Assembly: GCA_036169595.1 (NCBI GenBank)
Contig: CM069765.1
Location: forward strand, 2,705,001-2,740,000
Source of the DNA: Dictyostelium firmibasis
Taxonomy: Eukaryota; Evosea; Eumycetozoa; Dictyosteliales; Dictyosteliaceae
Length of the DNA: 35,000 nt
Direction of reading: 5' to 3'
Made by a program: the position numbers and the translations under genes. The notes under the pieces were generated by a model that was not told the origin of the DNA, made no database searches, and saw only the letters and a list, made by a program, of their open reading frames with translations. Of the stretch, positions 18,874 to 32,289 are shown piece by piece. Within the stretch, counting starts at the first letter, position 1. Each line of letters opens with the position of its first letter.

Positions 18874-20655
18874 CTAATTTTTTTGGTGTTTTCCAAGCAG
18901 TTTATCCATATAAACCAATGGAGAATTCATAAAATTACCAGCATCTTGAGGAGTAATATAGAGTGTTGCGTTTTTGAGGGAATCGGCTTTAATTTTTGCT
19001 AATTCAATTTCTGCAAGTATTGGATACTTTGTATATAATTCACCTTGCATTTCTTGAACTTTCTTTTGAGCTTCTGCTGTAATGATTAATGCTTCTGCTT
19101 GTTTTTGAGCTGATTGTAGTTTTGCTTGTGCCTCTGCAATGGTTGCTTTGTTTTTTTGTTCCAATGCTATATTATCAGTTTCAGCTTTAAGACGAGCTTC
19201 TGTGGTTTTAATATCATATTCTTTAACAAGTGTTGCCTGTTTTGTTGTGTATTCTGCTGATGTAACCGATTGACCTGCAAGTTTTTTAGCGATTTCGGTA
19301 TCTAAAACTTTCATTGTTTCAATTTGAAGACGAGCTAATTCGATACCATATTCTAATAAATCTCTTGCTAAATGAGATTTTACACGATCTTGAATTGTTT
19401 GAACTGTTTCATTAGAGTTGGCAGAAGGTTTAGTATCATTGAAGTACATAATTTCTTGTAAAGTACTTAATTGAATTGCTTTACCCATATCGGCAAATGA
19501 AACATTTTCAATATGATTAATTATACCTTCTTTACCTAATTTTGTAAGTGCAAGTTGTGGATCTACAATTCTGAATGCAACTACTAATACTACACCAACA
19601 CGGAGAGAATCTCTTGTTTGAAAGATTTTTAAATTGATTTCATCGTTTGTCGCACTTTTATTATCTTTTATTGCTTGTTGTTTTGTTTCTTTAGATGGGA
19701 ATAAACATGTTTGTAAACTTGTTTGAATGAAACCTTCAAAGTTGTGTGTTGGTGAATCTATAATAACTGGTTTACCATCTTTTGGTGTTGGAATAATTGT
19801 TAAAATACCATTATTATATGTAATTGCAACTTCACCAGTATGTGGAATGATTCTTTTAATTGAACCATGTTCCATAAATGTTGATGATGAATTTTCAAAA
19901 TATCTATCATATCCTAGTTCGCCAGGATTATTATTTTCTACTAATTTAAATTGAGCATCTATAAAAACGTATGGTTCACGACGAGATTCTAAAATAAGAG
20001 GTTGAGTACCAATCCATACTTTTGCAATTTTACCTGATGGAACACGAAGAATGTTAATTGTTGAATGATTGATAAATGGTGATTGTTGATTGACAAAACC
20101 ACTTCTTTCATCAAATTCAAAAGTTGGATCAATAATAACATGTGGACCTTCACCATAAATTATTGGACGATTCTTTGTCATTGCTTTAGCGAAATGACCA
20201 GACGGTACATTTAAAACATGTTTACCATATGCACCAAAATAACGACATGTTTTTAGAATTGAACCAATATATTTAATTTCAACAGTTGGGTCGGCAGAAT
20301 AAACAGTACCAAAACGTTGGCCACGTGGATCGAATAATTCTACAATTTGATTACGATGAGCCATAGCAAAGTAACTTACATCTAAACGAGTTTGAGCACG
20401 ACCTAAAACTGGTGAATCTGTGAATGCACTATTCTTTATACCTTCATTGAATCTCTCTAAAATGATCTTGGCTTGATTCTCTGATGTTTCGTTTGCAAAA
20501 TCTGATCTAATTACAATTTGTGATATTGTGAGTAATTGGTCACCATTTTCATGTTCTGAAGAAAATGTTGAGGCTTCATGAATATTATTATAACGACTAT
20601 TAATTGAACATTCTGATGATGTTTTATTCATTGTTGAGTAGCTTCCTTCAATCAT
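18874..20655 (-). CDS. vacA or vacB: Vacuolin (first of a tandem pair)
   Basis: An intronless gene of 593 residues. Vacuolins are Dictyostelium proteins that coat post-lysosomal (late endocytic) vacuoles and are distantly related to flotillins and other SPFH/band-7 proteins. The variable N-terminus (1-45) precedes conserved blocks such as [51 protein letters not shown] and [17 protein letters not shown]. An SPFH-like region follows (about 300-420, [22 protein letters not shown]), then an Ala/Glu/Lys-rich coiled coil (about 440-545, [20 protein letters not shown]). The coiled coil is probably the oligomerisation part. There is no signal peptide or obvious membrane span. It is a close paralogue of the gene at 22486-24279 in the same orientation. 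I cannot tell from sequence alone which copy is named A and which B. Confidence 0.93.
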   Translation of the reverse strand: MIEGSYSTMNKTSSECSINSRYNNIHEASTFSSEHENGDQLLTISQIVIRSDFANETSENQAKIILERFNEGIKNSAFTDSPVLGRAQTRLDVSYFAMAHRNQIVELFDPRGQRFGTVYSADPTVEIKYIGSILKTCRYFGAYGKHVLNVPSGHFAKAMTKNRPIIYGEGPHVIIDPTFEFDERSGFVNQQSPFINHSTINILRVPSGKIAKVWIGTQPLILESRREPYVFIDAQFKLVENNNPGELGYDRYFENSSSTFMEHGSIKRIIPHTGEVAITYNNGILTIIPTPKDGKPVIIDSPTHNFEGFIQTSLQTCLFPSKETKQQAIKDNKSATNDEINLKIFQTRDSLRVGVVLVVAFRIVDPQLALTKLGKEGIINHIENVSFADMGKAIQLSTLQEIMYFNDTKPSANSNETVQTIQDRVKSHLARDLLEYGIELARLQIETMKVLDTEIAKKLAGQSVTSAEYTTKQATLVKEYDIKTTEARLKAETDNIALEQKNKATIAEAQAKLQSAQKQAEALIITAEAQKKVQEMQGELYTKYPILAEIELAKIKADSLKNATLYITPQDAGNFMNSPLVYMDKLLGKHQKN

Positions 20656-20714
<59 letters not shown>

Positions 20715-20717
20715 TTT
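20653..20717 (-). repeat. AAAT tetranucleotide array abutting the vacuolin start codon
   Basis: About 16 copies of AAAT (read on the minus strand) run directly into the ATG of the first vacuolin gene, so the last unit contributes the AT of the start codon. It therefore forms the immediate 5' leader. Confidence 0.9.
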
Positions 20718-21169
20718 TATGCTTTGTTAATAAATTTTTATTTATATTAAAATATTATCTTTAGTTTTAAATTAAAATGTTTTGGTATGCAATAATAATA
20801 AATTATTTTTTTTCTTTTAATATTTTTTTTTTTTTTTTTTGACAACCGATGAAAAAAAAATCAAACAATTTATTTTAAAATTTTTTTATTATTTTTTTAA
20901 TAAAAAAACTCAAAAAAATGAGCAGATTTTTTTGAAAAGTCACAAACCTGTGTTGATCTTATGTATTAAGCCTGGTAATTTTATTTTATAAACACTTTAT
21001 CTTTAAAAAATAGTATGACCCTTTTTATATGTGTTTTCATTCTTAATTATTTTTGATTTTTAATTCCGTAACTAATATTAATTTTTTTTATTTTTTTTAA
21101 AACAATGTAATTTTTATTTACTATGAGTTTTTTTCTTTTCAAAATGTATACAAGTAAATTGACATGAAC

Positions 21170-21183
21170 TTGATAGCTATCAA
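21170..21183. promoter_or_regulatory. Palindromic double GATA site upstream of vacuolin
   Basis: TTGATAGCTATCAA is a perfect 14-bp palindrome holding two inverted TGATAG (WGATAR) sites, about 515 bp upstream of the first vacuolin ATG. GATA-type zinc-finger factors are abundant in Dictyostelium; binding here is an inference. Confidence 0.35.
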
Positions 21184-21489
21184 ATTTTCTATAAAACATA
21201 TGTTAATAAATTATTCAAATTTTTGTTTTCTCTAAACATATGTAACTCAATTATTTTTCAAAAAATGCAGAAAAACAATTAAAAAAATTTTATTTATTAA
21301 TTTTATTTAATTTTAAAATTTTAAATTTATACAAATAATAAAATTAAACCCTACAAAATAAAAAATTAAAAATTTTTAATTTTACAACAATAATAATAAT
21401 AGTTCACAATTAATAATAATTGCTACATTAACACAAAACAAACCAACCCAACTATAGTACTATCTAAAATAGAACCAAATGCAATTAAA

Positions 21490-22150
21490 ACATGAAGTTA
21501 TTAGTTTCTTGAGTGAAATTATAATTGTTGGTATTTGGCCATTTTAATTATTGAACAACAATTGATTGATAAATATAAACTTAAGAATTCAATAGAGCAA
21601 CAAGTAGTAGGATCTTAAAGGAGGTTATTAACATCACTTTATATTTACATCATAACGACCTACTGGTTTGATTCTAAACCTCAAACTACATAAACCTATA
21701 TTCAATATTTGAAGTTAATGGCATGGACACAACATGGATTTACCACCATAATACAAATCGTGATCAAAATATTGAAAAAAGATGTTTATAAAATAATAAA
21801 GCAATCAAATGGTATATACAAGAGTTACATTGTATGATGTAAATGGTAAATCTTACTAATTCCTTATTGAAAGTTGGATCAGTGGCAATATTGTAGCACG
21901 AATTTAGGAGAAAGAATCAATTGTTGAGTTCTAAGGATTTTCAGGTGAAGGTTAAATTGGTATTGAAAAAATTATTGAAATTTTAAATTTGGATTCAGTA
22001 TTACCATATTCTAATTATTAACCAACAATAGATTATATTTCAGTTATCATTACAAAATTTAACTTTGAGCTCCAAATTTAAATCGTCAAAAGATTCTTTA
22101 GATCTATCAAAAACAATAACAACACCACCAACATTAATATCATCAACATC
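21490..22150 (+). pseudogene. Decayed coding-like stretch of unknown origin
   Basis: The base composition is like coding DNA, with few homopolymers and a balanced codon-like texture. Two overlapping plus-strand frames look protein-like: an upstream one (about 21530-21840, containing TTYWFDSKP and KLMAWTQHGFTTIIQIVIK) and a downstream one (about 21690-22120, containing VTLYDVNGKSY, FLIESWISGNIVAR, GIEKIIEILNLDSVLPYSNY). Each is interrupted by stops, on the order of a dozen overall, so it looks old and broken. I do not recognise the parent family. No flanking terminal repeats or poly-A tail typical of a mobile element were seen. It could be a dead host gene fragment. Confidence 0.45.
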
Positions 22151-22485
22151 ATCAATTAACCAAAAATCATATTGTAAATGGTTTTGGGGAAAAAAAACTT
22201 TAAAAATAAAAAAAAATTAAAAATAAAAAAAGTTGCCAAGGTGCCATTTTCTGTTTGTAAATTTTTTCGTTTATAAAGAACCAAAATGAATATACTATTT
22301 TTGGATAGGTGTAAAAAAAAAACCACTGTAAGATATGAATAATAAAATAATTAAATAATTATTATATTTTTTATAGGTGTAATTTTTTTTTTTTTTTATA
22401 TATATTATCGAAATTAATTTAAAGTAAAAATGTTTTATTTAAAAATAATGGTTCAAGAATTTCAATTTTTTTTTTTTTTTTTTTT

Positions 22486-24279
22486 TTATTTTTTCACTTG
22501 ATTTTGATTTCCAAGTATTCTGTCAAAGTAAACCAACGGAGAATTCATAAAATTACCAGCATCTTGAGGAGTAATATAGAGTGTTGCGTTTTTGAGGGAA
22601 TCAGATTTAATTTTTGCTAATTCAATTTCTGCAAGTATTGGATACTTTGTATATAATTCACCTTGCATTTCTTGAACTTTCTTTTGAGCTTCTGCTGTAA
22701 CGAGTAAAGCTTCTGCTTGTTTTTGAGCTGATTGTAGTTTTGCTTGTGCCTCTGCAATAATTGATTTCCCTTTTTGTTCCAATGCTATATTATCAGTTTC
22801 AGCTTTAAGACGAGCTTCTGTGGTTTTAATATCATATTCTTTAACAAGTGTTGCTTGTTTTGTTGTGTATTCTGCTGATGTAACCGATTGACCTGCAAGT
22901 TTTTTAGCGATTTCGATATCTAATACCTTTATTGTTTCAATTTGAAGACGAGCTAATTCGATACCATATTCTAATAAATCTCTTGCTAAATGAGATTTTA
23001 CACGATCTTGGATTGTTTGAACAGAATCATCAAAATTTGTAGAAGGTTTTGTATCGTGAAAGTACATAATTTCTTGTAAAGTACTTAATTGAATTGCTTT
23101 ACCCATATCGGCAAATGAAACATTTTCAATATGATTAATTATACCTTCTTTACCTAATTTTGTAAGTGCAAGTTGTGGATCTACAATTCTGAATGCAACT
23201 ACTAATACTACACCAACACGAAGTGAATCTCTTGTTTGAAAGATTTTTAAATTGATTTCATCGTTTGTTGCACTTTTATTATCTTTTATTGCTTGTTGTT
23301 TTGTTTCTTTAGATGGGAATAAACATGTTTGTAAACTTGTTTGAATGAAACCTTCAAAGTTGTGTGTTGGTGAATCTATAATAACTGGTTTACCATCTTT
23401 TGGTGTTGGAATAATTGTAAGGTTACCATTATTATATGTAATTGCAACTTCACCAGTATGTGGAATGATTCTTTTAATTGAACCATGTTCCATAAATGTT
23501 GATGATGAATTTATAAAATATTTATCATATCCAATTTGTTTATGATCTTCATTTTCTACTAATTTAAATTGAGCATCTGTAAAAACGTATGGTTCACGAC
23601 GAGATTCTAAAATAAGAGGTTGAGTACCAATCCATACTTTTGCAATTTTACCTGATGGAACACGAAGAATATTAATTGTTGAATGATTGATAAATGGTGA
23701 TTGTTGATTGACAAAACCAGTTGTTTCATCAAATTCAAAAGTTGGATCAATAATAACATGTGGACCTTCACCATAAATTATTGGACGATTTTTAGTCATT
23801 GCTTTAGCGAAATGACCAGATGGTACATTTAAAACATGTTTACCAAACTCACCAAAATAACGACAAGTCTTTGAAATTTGACCACGATACTCAATTACAG
23901 CAGTTGGGTCAGCAGAGTAGACAGTACCAAAACGTTGACCACGTGGATCGAATAATTCCGATATTTGATTACGATGAGCCAAGGCATAATAGCTAACATC
24001 TAAACGAGGAAGAGCACGACCCAAAACTGGTGAATCGGTGAATGCTCTATCCTTTATACCTTCATTGAATCTTTCAAGTATAATTTTTGATTGTTTCTCT
24101 GATGGTTCATTTGCAAAATCTGATCTTATTACAATCTGTGAAATAGAAACTGATTGAATTTCATTTCCATTGTTATGGTCATACTCTGAAGAAAATGTTA
24201 AAGCCTCGTGAACATTATTATGACTATTGTTTGAGTACTTTGAAGATATTCTTTTAATTCTATCATTACTTTCTATCAT
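22486..24279 (-). CDS. vacA or vacB: Vacuolin (second of a tandem pair)
   Basis: An intronless gene of 597 residues with the same architecture as its neighbour at 18874-20655. It has a variable N-terminus (1-50, [20 protein letters not shown]), conserved blocks including [31 protein letters not shown] and [20 protein letters not shown], an SPFH-like region and a C-terminal coiled coil. The two proteins differ mainly at the N-terminus, at about 120-145, near 245-260, in a short stretch near 415 ([12 protein letters not shown] versus [12 protein letters not shown]) and at the last residues. The segment of about 120 residues beginning [13 protein letters not shown] looks identical. Its product should coat late endocytic vacuoles like the other copy and may co-assemble with it. 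The tandem head-to-tail layout points to local duplication. Confidence 0.93.
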   Translation of the reverse strand: MIESNDRIKRISSKYSNNSHNNVHEALTFSSEYDHNNGNEIQSVSISQIVIRSDFANEPSEKQSKIILERFNEGIKDRAFTDSPVLGRALPRLDVSYYALAHRNQISELFDPRGQRFGTVYSADPTAVIEYRGQISKTCRYFGEFGKHVLNVPSGHFAKAMTKNRPIIYGEGPHVIIDPTFEFDETTGFVNQQSPFINHSTINILRVPSGKIAKVWIGTQPLILESRREPYVFTDAQFKLVENEDHKQIGYDKYFINSSSTFMEHGSIKRIIPHTGEVAITYNNGNLTIIPTPKDGKPVIIDSPTHNFEGFIQTSLQTCLFPSKETKQQAIKDNKSATNDEINLKIFQTRDSLRVGVVLVVAFRIVDPQLALTKLGKEGIINHIENVSFADMGKAIQLSTLQEIMYFHDTKPSTNFDDSVQTIQDRVKSHLARDLLEYGIELARLQIETIKVLDIEIAKKLAGQSVTSAEYTTKQATLVKEYDIKTTEARLKAETDNIALEQKGKSIIAEAQAKLQSAQKQAEALLVTAEAQKKVQEMQGELYTKYPILAEIELAKIKSDSLKNATLYITPQDAGNFMNSPLVYFDRILGNQNQVKK

Positions 24280-25026
24280 TTTTTAAAATATATATTAAAA
24301 TCTTTTATTTTTTTATTTTTATTTTTTTTGGTTTTATAAAATTAAAAAATGAAAAAAAAATATTATTTATAGAAAAAAAAAAAAAAAAAATATATAAAAA
24401 GAAAACCCAAAAAAATGGGAGAAAAAAATTAAAATCTCAATAATTATAGGATTTTTTGGAACCATTTAATAAATATTCAACCCAGGACGATAAATCATTT
24501 AGTTTTTTTTTTTTTTTTTTTTTTTGTCCTGGTTTTAAAAATTGATTTTGACAATTTCTAATATTTTTAGTCCATTTTTTTGAGACAATTTTTTGAATTC
24601 TAGTTTTTTTTTTAAAATTGTCGAAAATTTCTTCCTCGTCGGAATGAAATTTTTAATATTACAAATGTGTCTTTAATAGAAATTAAAAACATTTTTTACC
24701 TTTTATATCTTATATATTAAACTTTATTTTTTGTGAAAAAAATAAAAATGAATCAACTTATTTTTCGTGAATTAAATTTTTTTTTTTTTTATATTCATAT
24801 TAATTTTAAATAATTTGTGTAAAAAAAAAAAATAGTATAAGTTTGTTTACCAAAAACATCCAATTTTTTTTTCTTTTTTTTTTTAAATGTTTTATTATAC
24901 TTGAGGATTGAAAATGATCAATATTTAATTACCACCAAATTTGATATTTAATAAAGCTAAACTAGTCTTTATTTCAAAATATTATATTTACAAAATTATT
25001 TTTTTTTATTAATTTATTTTTTTTTT
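24280..25026. other. Intergenic, vacuolin promoter and GTPase 3' flank
   Basis: 747 bp, AT-rich with many A or T runs. An inverted repeat CCAGGAC/GTCCTGG (24482-24488 and 24526-24532) flanks a T tract about 200-250 bp upstream of the second vacuolin ATG. Apart from mixed sequence at 24570-24670 I see nothing gene-like. Confidence 0.55.
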
Positions 25027-25718
25027 TTAAAGAGAAGTCGAAGAAAATTTTTTTTTTAAAAAAAACTTTAACTTTGGAATCATTTGTCTTTTGAATGTCT
25101 TTTTTTCAACATTATTTACAAGTAATTTAAAAACTGAATTTGTGGTTTCATTATCTTTTGAAGTACATTCAATACAAGGTAATGAATATTGCCTGTTAAT
25201 CTTTTTAATCTTTTGATATATTGTTGAATCATTTACTTTTGTATCTAATTTATTTGCTGCAATGATAATTGGTATTGATCCTTTTTTACATTTTAAAGTA
25301 TCATATATTAAATCTTTATAGAATTGAATTTTTTCAATTGAATTTTCATCATTTAATGAAAATACAATTATGAATGAATCACATTGACCTATTGATTCTT
25401 TTACTAAAAAGTTTAATTCTCTAATTGATGCTATTTGAAAAATAATAAAAAAAAATTAAAAAAATAAAAAATAAAAAATTTAATATTCATTTATAATGAA
25501 AAATAAAAAAAAATAAATTAAAATAAAAAAAAAACCATACCTGTATCATGAATAAAAACATTATAAACTTTTTTATTATGTTGTAACAATTTTCTAAATC
25601 TATTTTCAATTGTTGGAATATGTTCTCTATCATAATTTCCCATTGTTGCTGATTCAATTATTGAAGTTTTACCAACTCCAACACTTCCTAAAACACAAAC
25701 ATTTAAGTTTTTATACAT
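25027..25718 (-). CDS. Atypical Ras-like small GTPase, predicted hydrolysis-deficient
   Basis: Exons 25718-25541 and 25430-25027 (phase 1, GTATGG donor) give 193 residues. The P-loop is GSVGVGKTS (11-19), the switch I threonine is in HIPTIENRF (T36), G4 is NKLD (119-122) and G5 resembles ECTSK (147-151). These are enough to bind guanine nucleotide. The G3 box, normally DTAGQE, reads DTASIRE (58-64) once spliced. The position matching Ras Gly60 is therefore Ser and that matching catalytic Gln61 is Ile. The Ras Gly12 position is Val (V13). The C-terminus is basic and hydrophobic (KLKFFLKKKFSSTSL) and has no CAAX cysteine, so no prenylation is expected. By analogy with Ras mutants and Rnd-type proteins it may stay GTP-bound. 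It could be a divergent Ras/Rap-family member; I cannot name it. Confidence 0.85.
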
Positions 25719-26193
25719 CTCTATTTTATTTTTTATTTTTTATTTTTTTTTTACAATTATAATTAATTTTACTTTTTTTTTTTTAATTTTTTTTTTTTTT
25801 ACTTTTTTATATTAATTTCAATAAATAATTTAAAAAAAAAAAAAAAAAAAAAAACTTTTATTTGTCAAATGTTTGTTTATAAAAATGAAAAAATAAAACA
25901 TTATAATATAAAATAATTTTTATTTTTAATTTCAATTTAATACAAATTCAAATATAATTATTTCTATTTTTATTAAAATTCAATTATTTGAAAATAGAAA
26001 ATTATGCCCCCATGTACCAACTAACACTCCCAAGTTTTCAATAATCATTGTTTTAATTACTATTATTATTTTTTTTATTTTATTTTACAGAAAAAAAAAA
26101 AAATTTATATATTTATTTTAATTCACTATTCCACCCCCCCCCTTCTCTCAGCCCCATTATTCTTCATTCAAAATAAAGAGAGTGTTAAAAAAA

Positions 26194-26227
<34 letters not shown>

Positions 26228-26614
26228 TGTTTTTTTGAAAAAAAAAGATATAAAATATAAAAAATAGATATATTGTTTTTAAAAAAGGAAAATCCAATTC
26301 CATTTTTTTATTGAAAAGATAAAATTAAATTATTATAAGTCTGATGTCAACGAAAATCAATTTGTTTATTTGAAAAATTATTTGTTTTTTTTTTTTTTTC
26401 CCAGATACATCACAGATATATTAATTTTAAAACACCACACATACTAAAGGGAAAAAAATATTATGATTACTCAAATTGGTGTAACTTCATTTTTTTTTTT
26501 TTTTTTTTTTTTTTGAATCTATTTTTAACACACAATAAACCAATTTAGAAAGAGGTAAAAAATAGAAATTAGAACACTTATCATCATCACTATCATCATT
26601 TTGGATGTGTGAGG

Positions 26615-26653
<39 letters not shown>

Positions 26654-26718
26654 TGTTTTTTTTCTTTTTTTTTTAATAACTTAATTTTTTTATTTTTTTT
26701 TTATAATTTTTTTTTTTC
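25719..26718. other. Intergenic, GTPase promoter and slob-type gene 3' flank
   Basis: A 1.0-kb gap. It is unusually varied for this genome: GCCCCCATGTACC and ACACTCCCAAG near 26005-26035, a C9 run (26134-26142) followed by TTCTCTCAGCCCC, a (TG)n tract (26195-26225), and CACA/CAC-rich sequence around 26400-26450. A long T tract lies at 26617-26651. No ORF is supported. The GT/CA-rich elements are candidates for developmental promoter boxes of the GTPase gene. Confidence 0.5.
26195..26225. repeat. TG dinucleotide tract (G-box-like)
   Basis: A 31-nt perfect TG repeat about 480 bp upstream of the GTPase start. Alternating GT/CA sequence is the known type of site for Dictyostelium GBF (G-box binding factor). 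Its role here is only inferred. Confidence 0.6.
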
Positions 26719-28688
26719 TTAAGATTTTTTTATTAATGGACCACTCTTATCAACAGTTTTTGTTTTTTTTAATTTTGTGGAAGAAAAAGATTCAATTGAA
26801 GAAAGTAAACCACGTCTACTACTATCAGATGGTGGTGGAGATGAAAGTGCACCAGGTGGTGGAGGTGGTGGTGGAGGTCCTGAAGACTTGGGAGGTGGAG
26901 GTGGGGGTGGTGCTGGTGCAGATTTAGGTGGAGGTGGTGGTGGTGGAGGTGGAGGTGGTGCGGATTTAGGTGGTGGAGGTGGTGGAGGTGGTGCTGGTGC
27001 AGATGAAACTGGTGGTGAAGCACTTGATCCAATATTATTAGAAGTTGGTGGTGCTGGTGCTGGTGGTGATGAATATGAAGTTGAAACATTATTACTACTA
27101 TTAAAACTACTATTTAAGCTATTATTTGTTGAATTACTATTACTAGTGGGTGTGGAGGTATTTGGTAATAATGAATAAGAGGTAGTATTTGCAGGTTTTA
27201 CATTTACTAAGAAATTACTTGGTAAAGAAGAAGAAGTTGAAAAAGCATAACCACTCTCATTACCAGTACCACTATTATTTTGAGTTTCCATTTGAATTGG
27301 TTCATATGATTGAGTGAATACTAATTGTTTTCTCTTCTTTTTTTGTTTTTTTAAATCTTTTAATTTTGGTTGAGATAAATCTTTAGTATTTGGTTTTGAA
27401 GTTGATGAGAGGAATGTTTTATTTAACTTTATTACAGCATCCATCATATCACGTTCTCTAGAGGTATAAGTTAATCTATGAAGTGGTAAATTCTTAAATT
27501 TATGATGTGAAAAGAAATCCATTTTACTTAACTCTTCCAATGTAATAGGTGTACCATAGAATGGTTTAAAAATTGCTTCCAATACTTTTCTAACCTCTGG
27601 ATAACAATGAGCTGGTATAGAGATATCTACTGAATGTGGATTCTCTAACTCATAACCACATGCCATCTCAAATAATACCATACCAAATGATAAAACATCT
27701 GGGTCAATCTTTTCAATATGTGCCCTAATAAAATCTGAAAATCTTGGTTCTAATCCTAAAAATGCATTCTCATAATCGCTTATTCTAATTTTTTTTTTTT
27801 TTTTTTTTTTTTTTTTGGTAAACAAAAAATATATATATTAATTTTTTTTTCGTGTTTTTTTTTTTTTTTTTTTTTTTCTTTAAAAAAACTTACAAACAAA
27901 TTTGATCATCAACTAAAACATTTGAAGCATTTAAATGAAAATATGGGAAATTATGATTTTTTAAAAATATTAATGCTTCTAAAATTTGTCTACCAAATTT
28001 AGAAATGATTTTTTCATTCAATTGAAGATGAGTATCATATTTATCAGCGTATGGCATTCTTGGTTTTGATTTATGAATGAAATCTCTTAGTGAACCTCTA
28101 TCACCATAATATGGTCTAACAGAGACTGCAATATGTTTCTCTGGTATAAAATCAACCAATAATGGTACACTAATGAATGGATGAATCTCCAATGATTTAA
28201 CTATAGTTCTAAAAGTAGCTCTACCAGCCTCTGAATTCAATGGGATTGGCCATTGTTTAGAAACTGGTACCATTGCCATAACTCTATCATTCTCTAATTT
28301 ATTCAAAGAATTACCTAAAACTCCGAAATACACTTTATCTAATCTTGATCCAAATTTAGGTATTTTATCTTGTAAACTATAAATTGTTGATCTTAAATAT
28401 AATCTTGCATTCATCATAACTTGTTCCTCTAAAAAAATAATAATAATAATAATAATAAATAAATTTATCAGTATTTTTTTTTTTTTTTCAATATTTATAA
28501 ACTAACAGATTGTTTACCCTTTTCTTGAACTTGATTATCTCTTTTATAAACGAAAACATTCCCTTTTTCTCTTGGTAATAATGGCTCTCTTACTTTTTGA
28601 GATTTCTTTAATTGATAAACAACTAATATAATAAATGCCAATACAGCTAAACCTCCAACTCCTGCAATTATAATATAATAATAGAATT

Positions 28689-28692
<4 letters not shown>
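26719..28692 (-). CDS. SLOB/PXK-type pseudokinase with membrane anchor, proline-rich and WH2-like tail
   Basis: Exons 28692-28503, 28428-27894 and 27784-26719 (phases 1 and 2) give 596 residues. A single membrane span lies at residues 5-28. The kinase-like domain resembles SLOB/PXK proteins; D. discoideum has slob1 and slob2, and this is probably one of them. The catalytic loop reads FHLNASNVLVDD: Asn230 replaces the catalytic Asp, and the DFG position is DYE (245-247). It is therefore predicted to be inactive. The C-lobe follows (DVLSFGMVLFEMACGYEL). After a Lys-rich linker come Ser/Asn-rich sequence and several Pro runs (about 480-560). The end, RGLLSSIESFSSTKLKK, matches an actin-binding WH2 motif, as in mammalian PXK. 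The start at 28692 is the first ATG; an upstream in-frame extension lacks one. Confidence 0.88.
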
Positions 28693-28727
<35 letters not shown>

Positions 28728-29120
28728 TTATCTGTTTAGCGCAAGAATTCGACAAAAAAAAAAGTAAAAAAAAAAAAAAAAAAAAAACTTTATTAAACTA
28801 ATTTAAAATTATAATTCCTTAAACAAATTTTTTAAAAAATTTTTTTTTTTTTTTTTCTGATTGATAACTTTCATATAAAAAAAAAAAAAATGTAAAAAAA
28901 ACAAAAAAAAAAAAATAAAAAAATAAAAAATAAAAAATAAAAATAAAATAAAAAAAAAAATGAAAAATAAAAAATTAAAAAAAATGATTTTTCAAAGGAA
29001 AATTTCAAAAAGAAAAAAAAAAGAAAAGTTTAATTTATAAATAAGATTGTGGGGGGGGGTCAATAAATAGTAATAAAAATATATTTGCGAATGTGGTTTT
29101 TATTCTATAAAAACTGATCA

Positions 29121-29151
<31 letters not shown>

Positions 29152-29369
29152 TTTTTTTTTTTTTTTTTTTTTTGGATATTTTTTTTTGTCAAAACTCTAA
29201 AAACATTTTAATTAGGAATGCGGGGAAATAAAAAAAAAAAAAAAATAAATAATATTTAAACCAAAATATTTACAAAGGGTTTTTTTTTTTTTTTTTTTTT
29301 TTTTGTTCAATGATTTTCTTTTTTCTTTTTTTTTTTTTTTTTCTTTTTTTTTTTTTATTTTAGTTTTTT
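28693..29369. other. Intergenic, slob-type promoter and exchanger 3' flank
   Basis: 677 bp dominated by A and T tracts. The notable elements are a G9 run (29051-29059, in TTGTGGGGGGGGGTC) and mixed sequence around 29080-29120, about 360-430 bp upstream of the slob-type ATG. No gene is supported; the minus-strand Lys-rich ORF at 29212-29397 is A-tract artefact overlapping the next gene's stop. Confidence 0.55.

Positions 29370-32289
<2,920 letters not shown>

Larger units (their letters stand above)
20718..22485. other. Intergenic between the two vacuolin genes
   Basis: About 1.8 kb. The part next to the first vacuolin (20718-21370) is AT-rich promoter sequence with a 14-bp GATA palindrome at 21170-21183. 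The middle (about 21490-22150) is compositionally richer and coding-like but decayed (annotated separately). The right end (22200-22485) is AT-rich 3' flank of the second vacuolin gene, with short mixed sequence around 22230-22340. Confidence 0.6.

Noticed and set aside
26736-27178. Gly-rich and His-rich ORFs opposite the pseudokinase gene
   Set aside because: They are antisense or frame-shifted readings of its proline codons.
28495-28755. Upstream extension of the pseudokinase start (Lys-rich)
   Set aside because: It has no ATG and reads through an A tract. The ATG at 28692 leads directly into a clean membrane segment.
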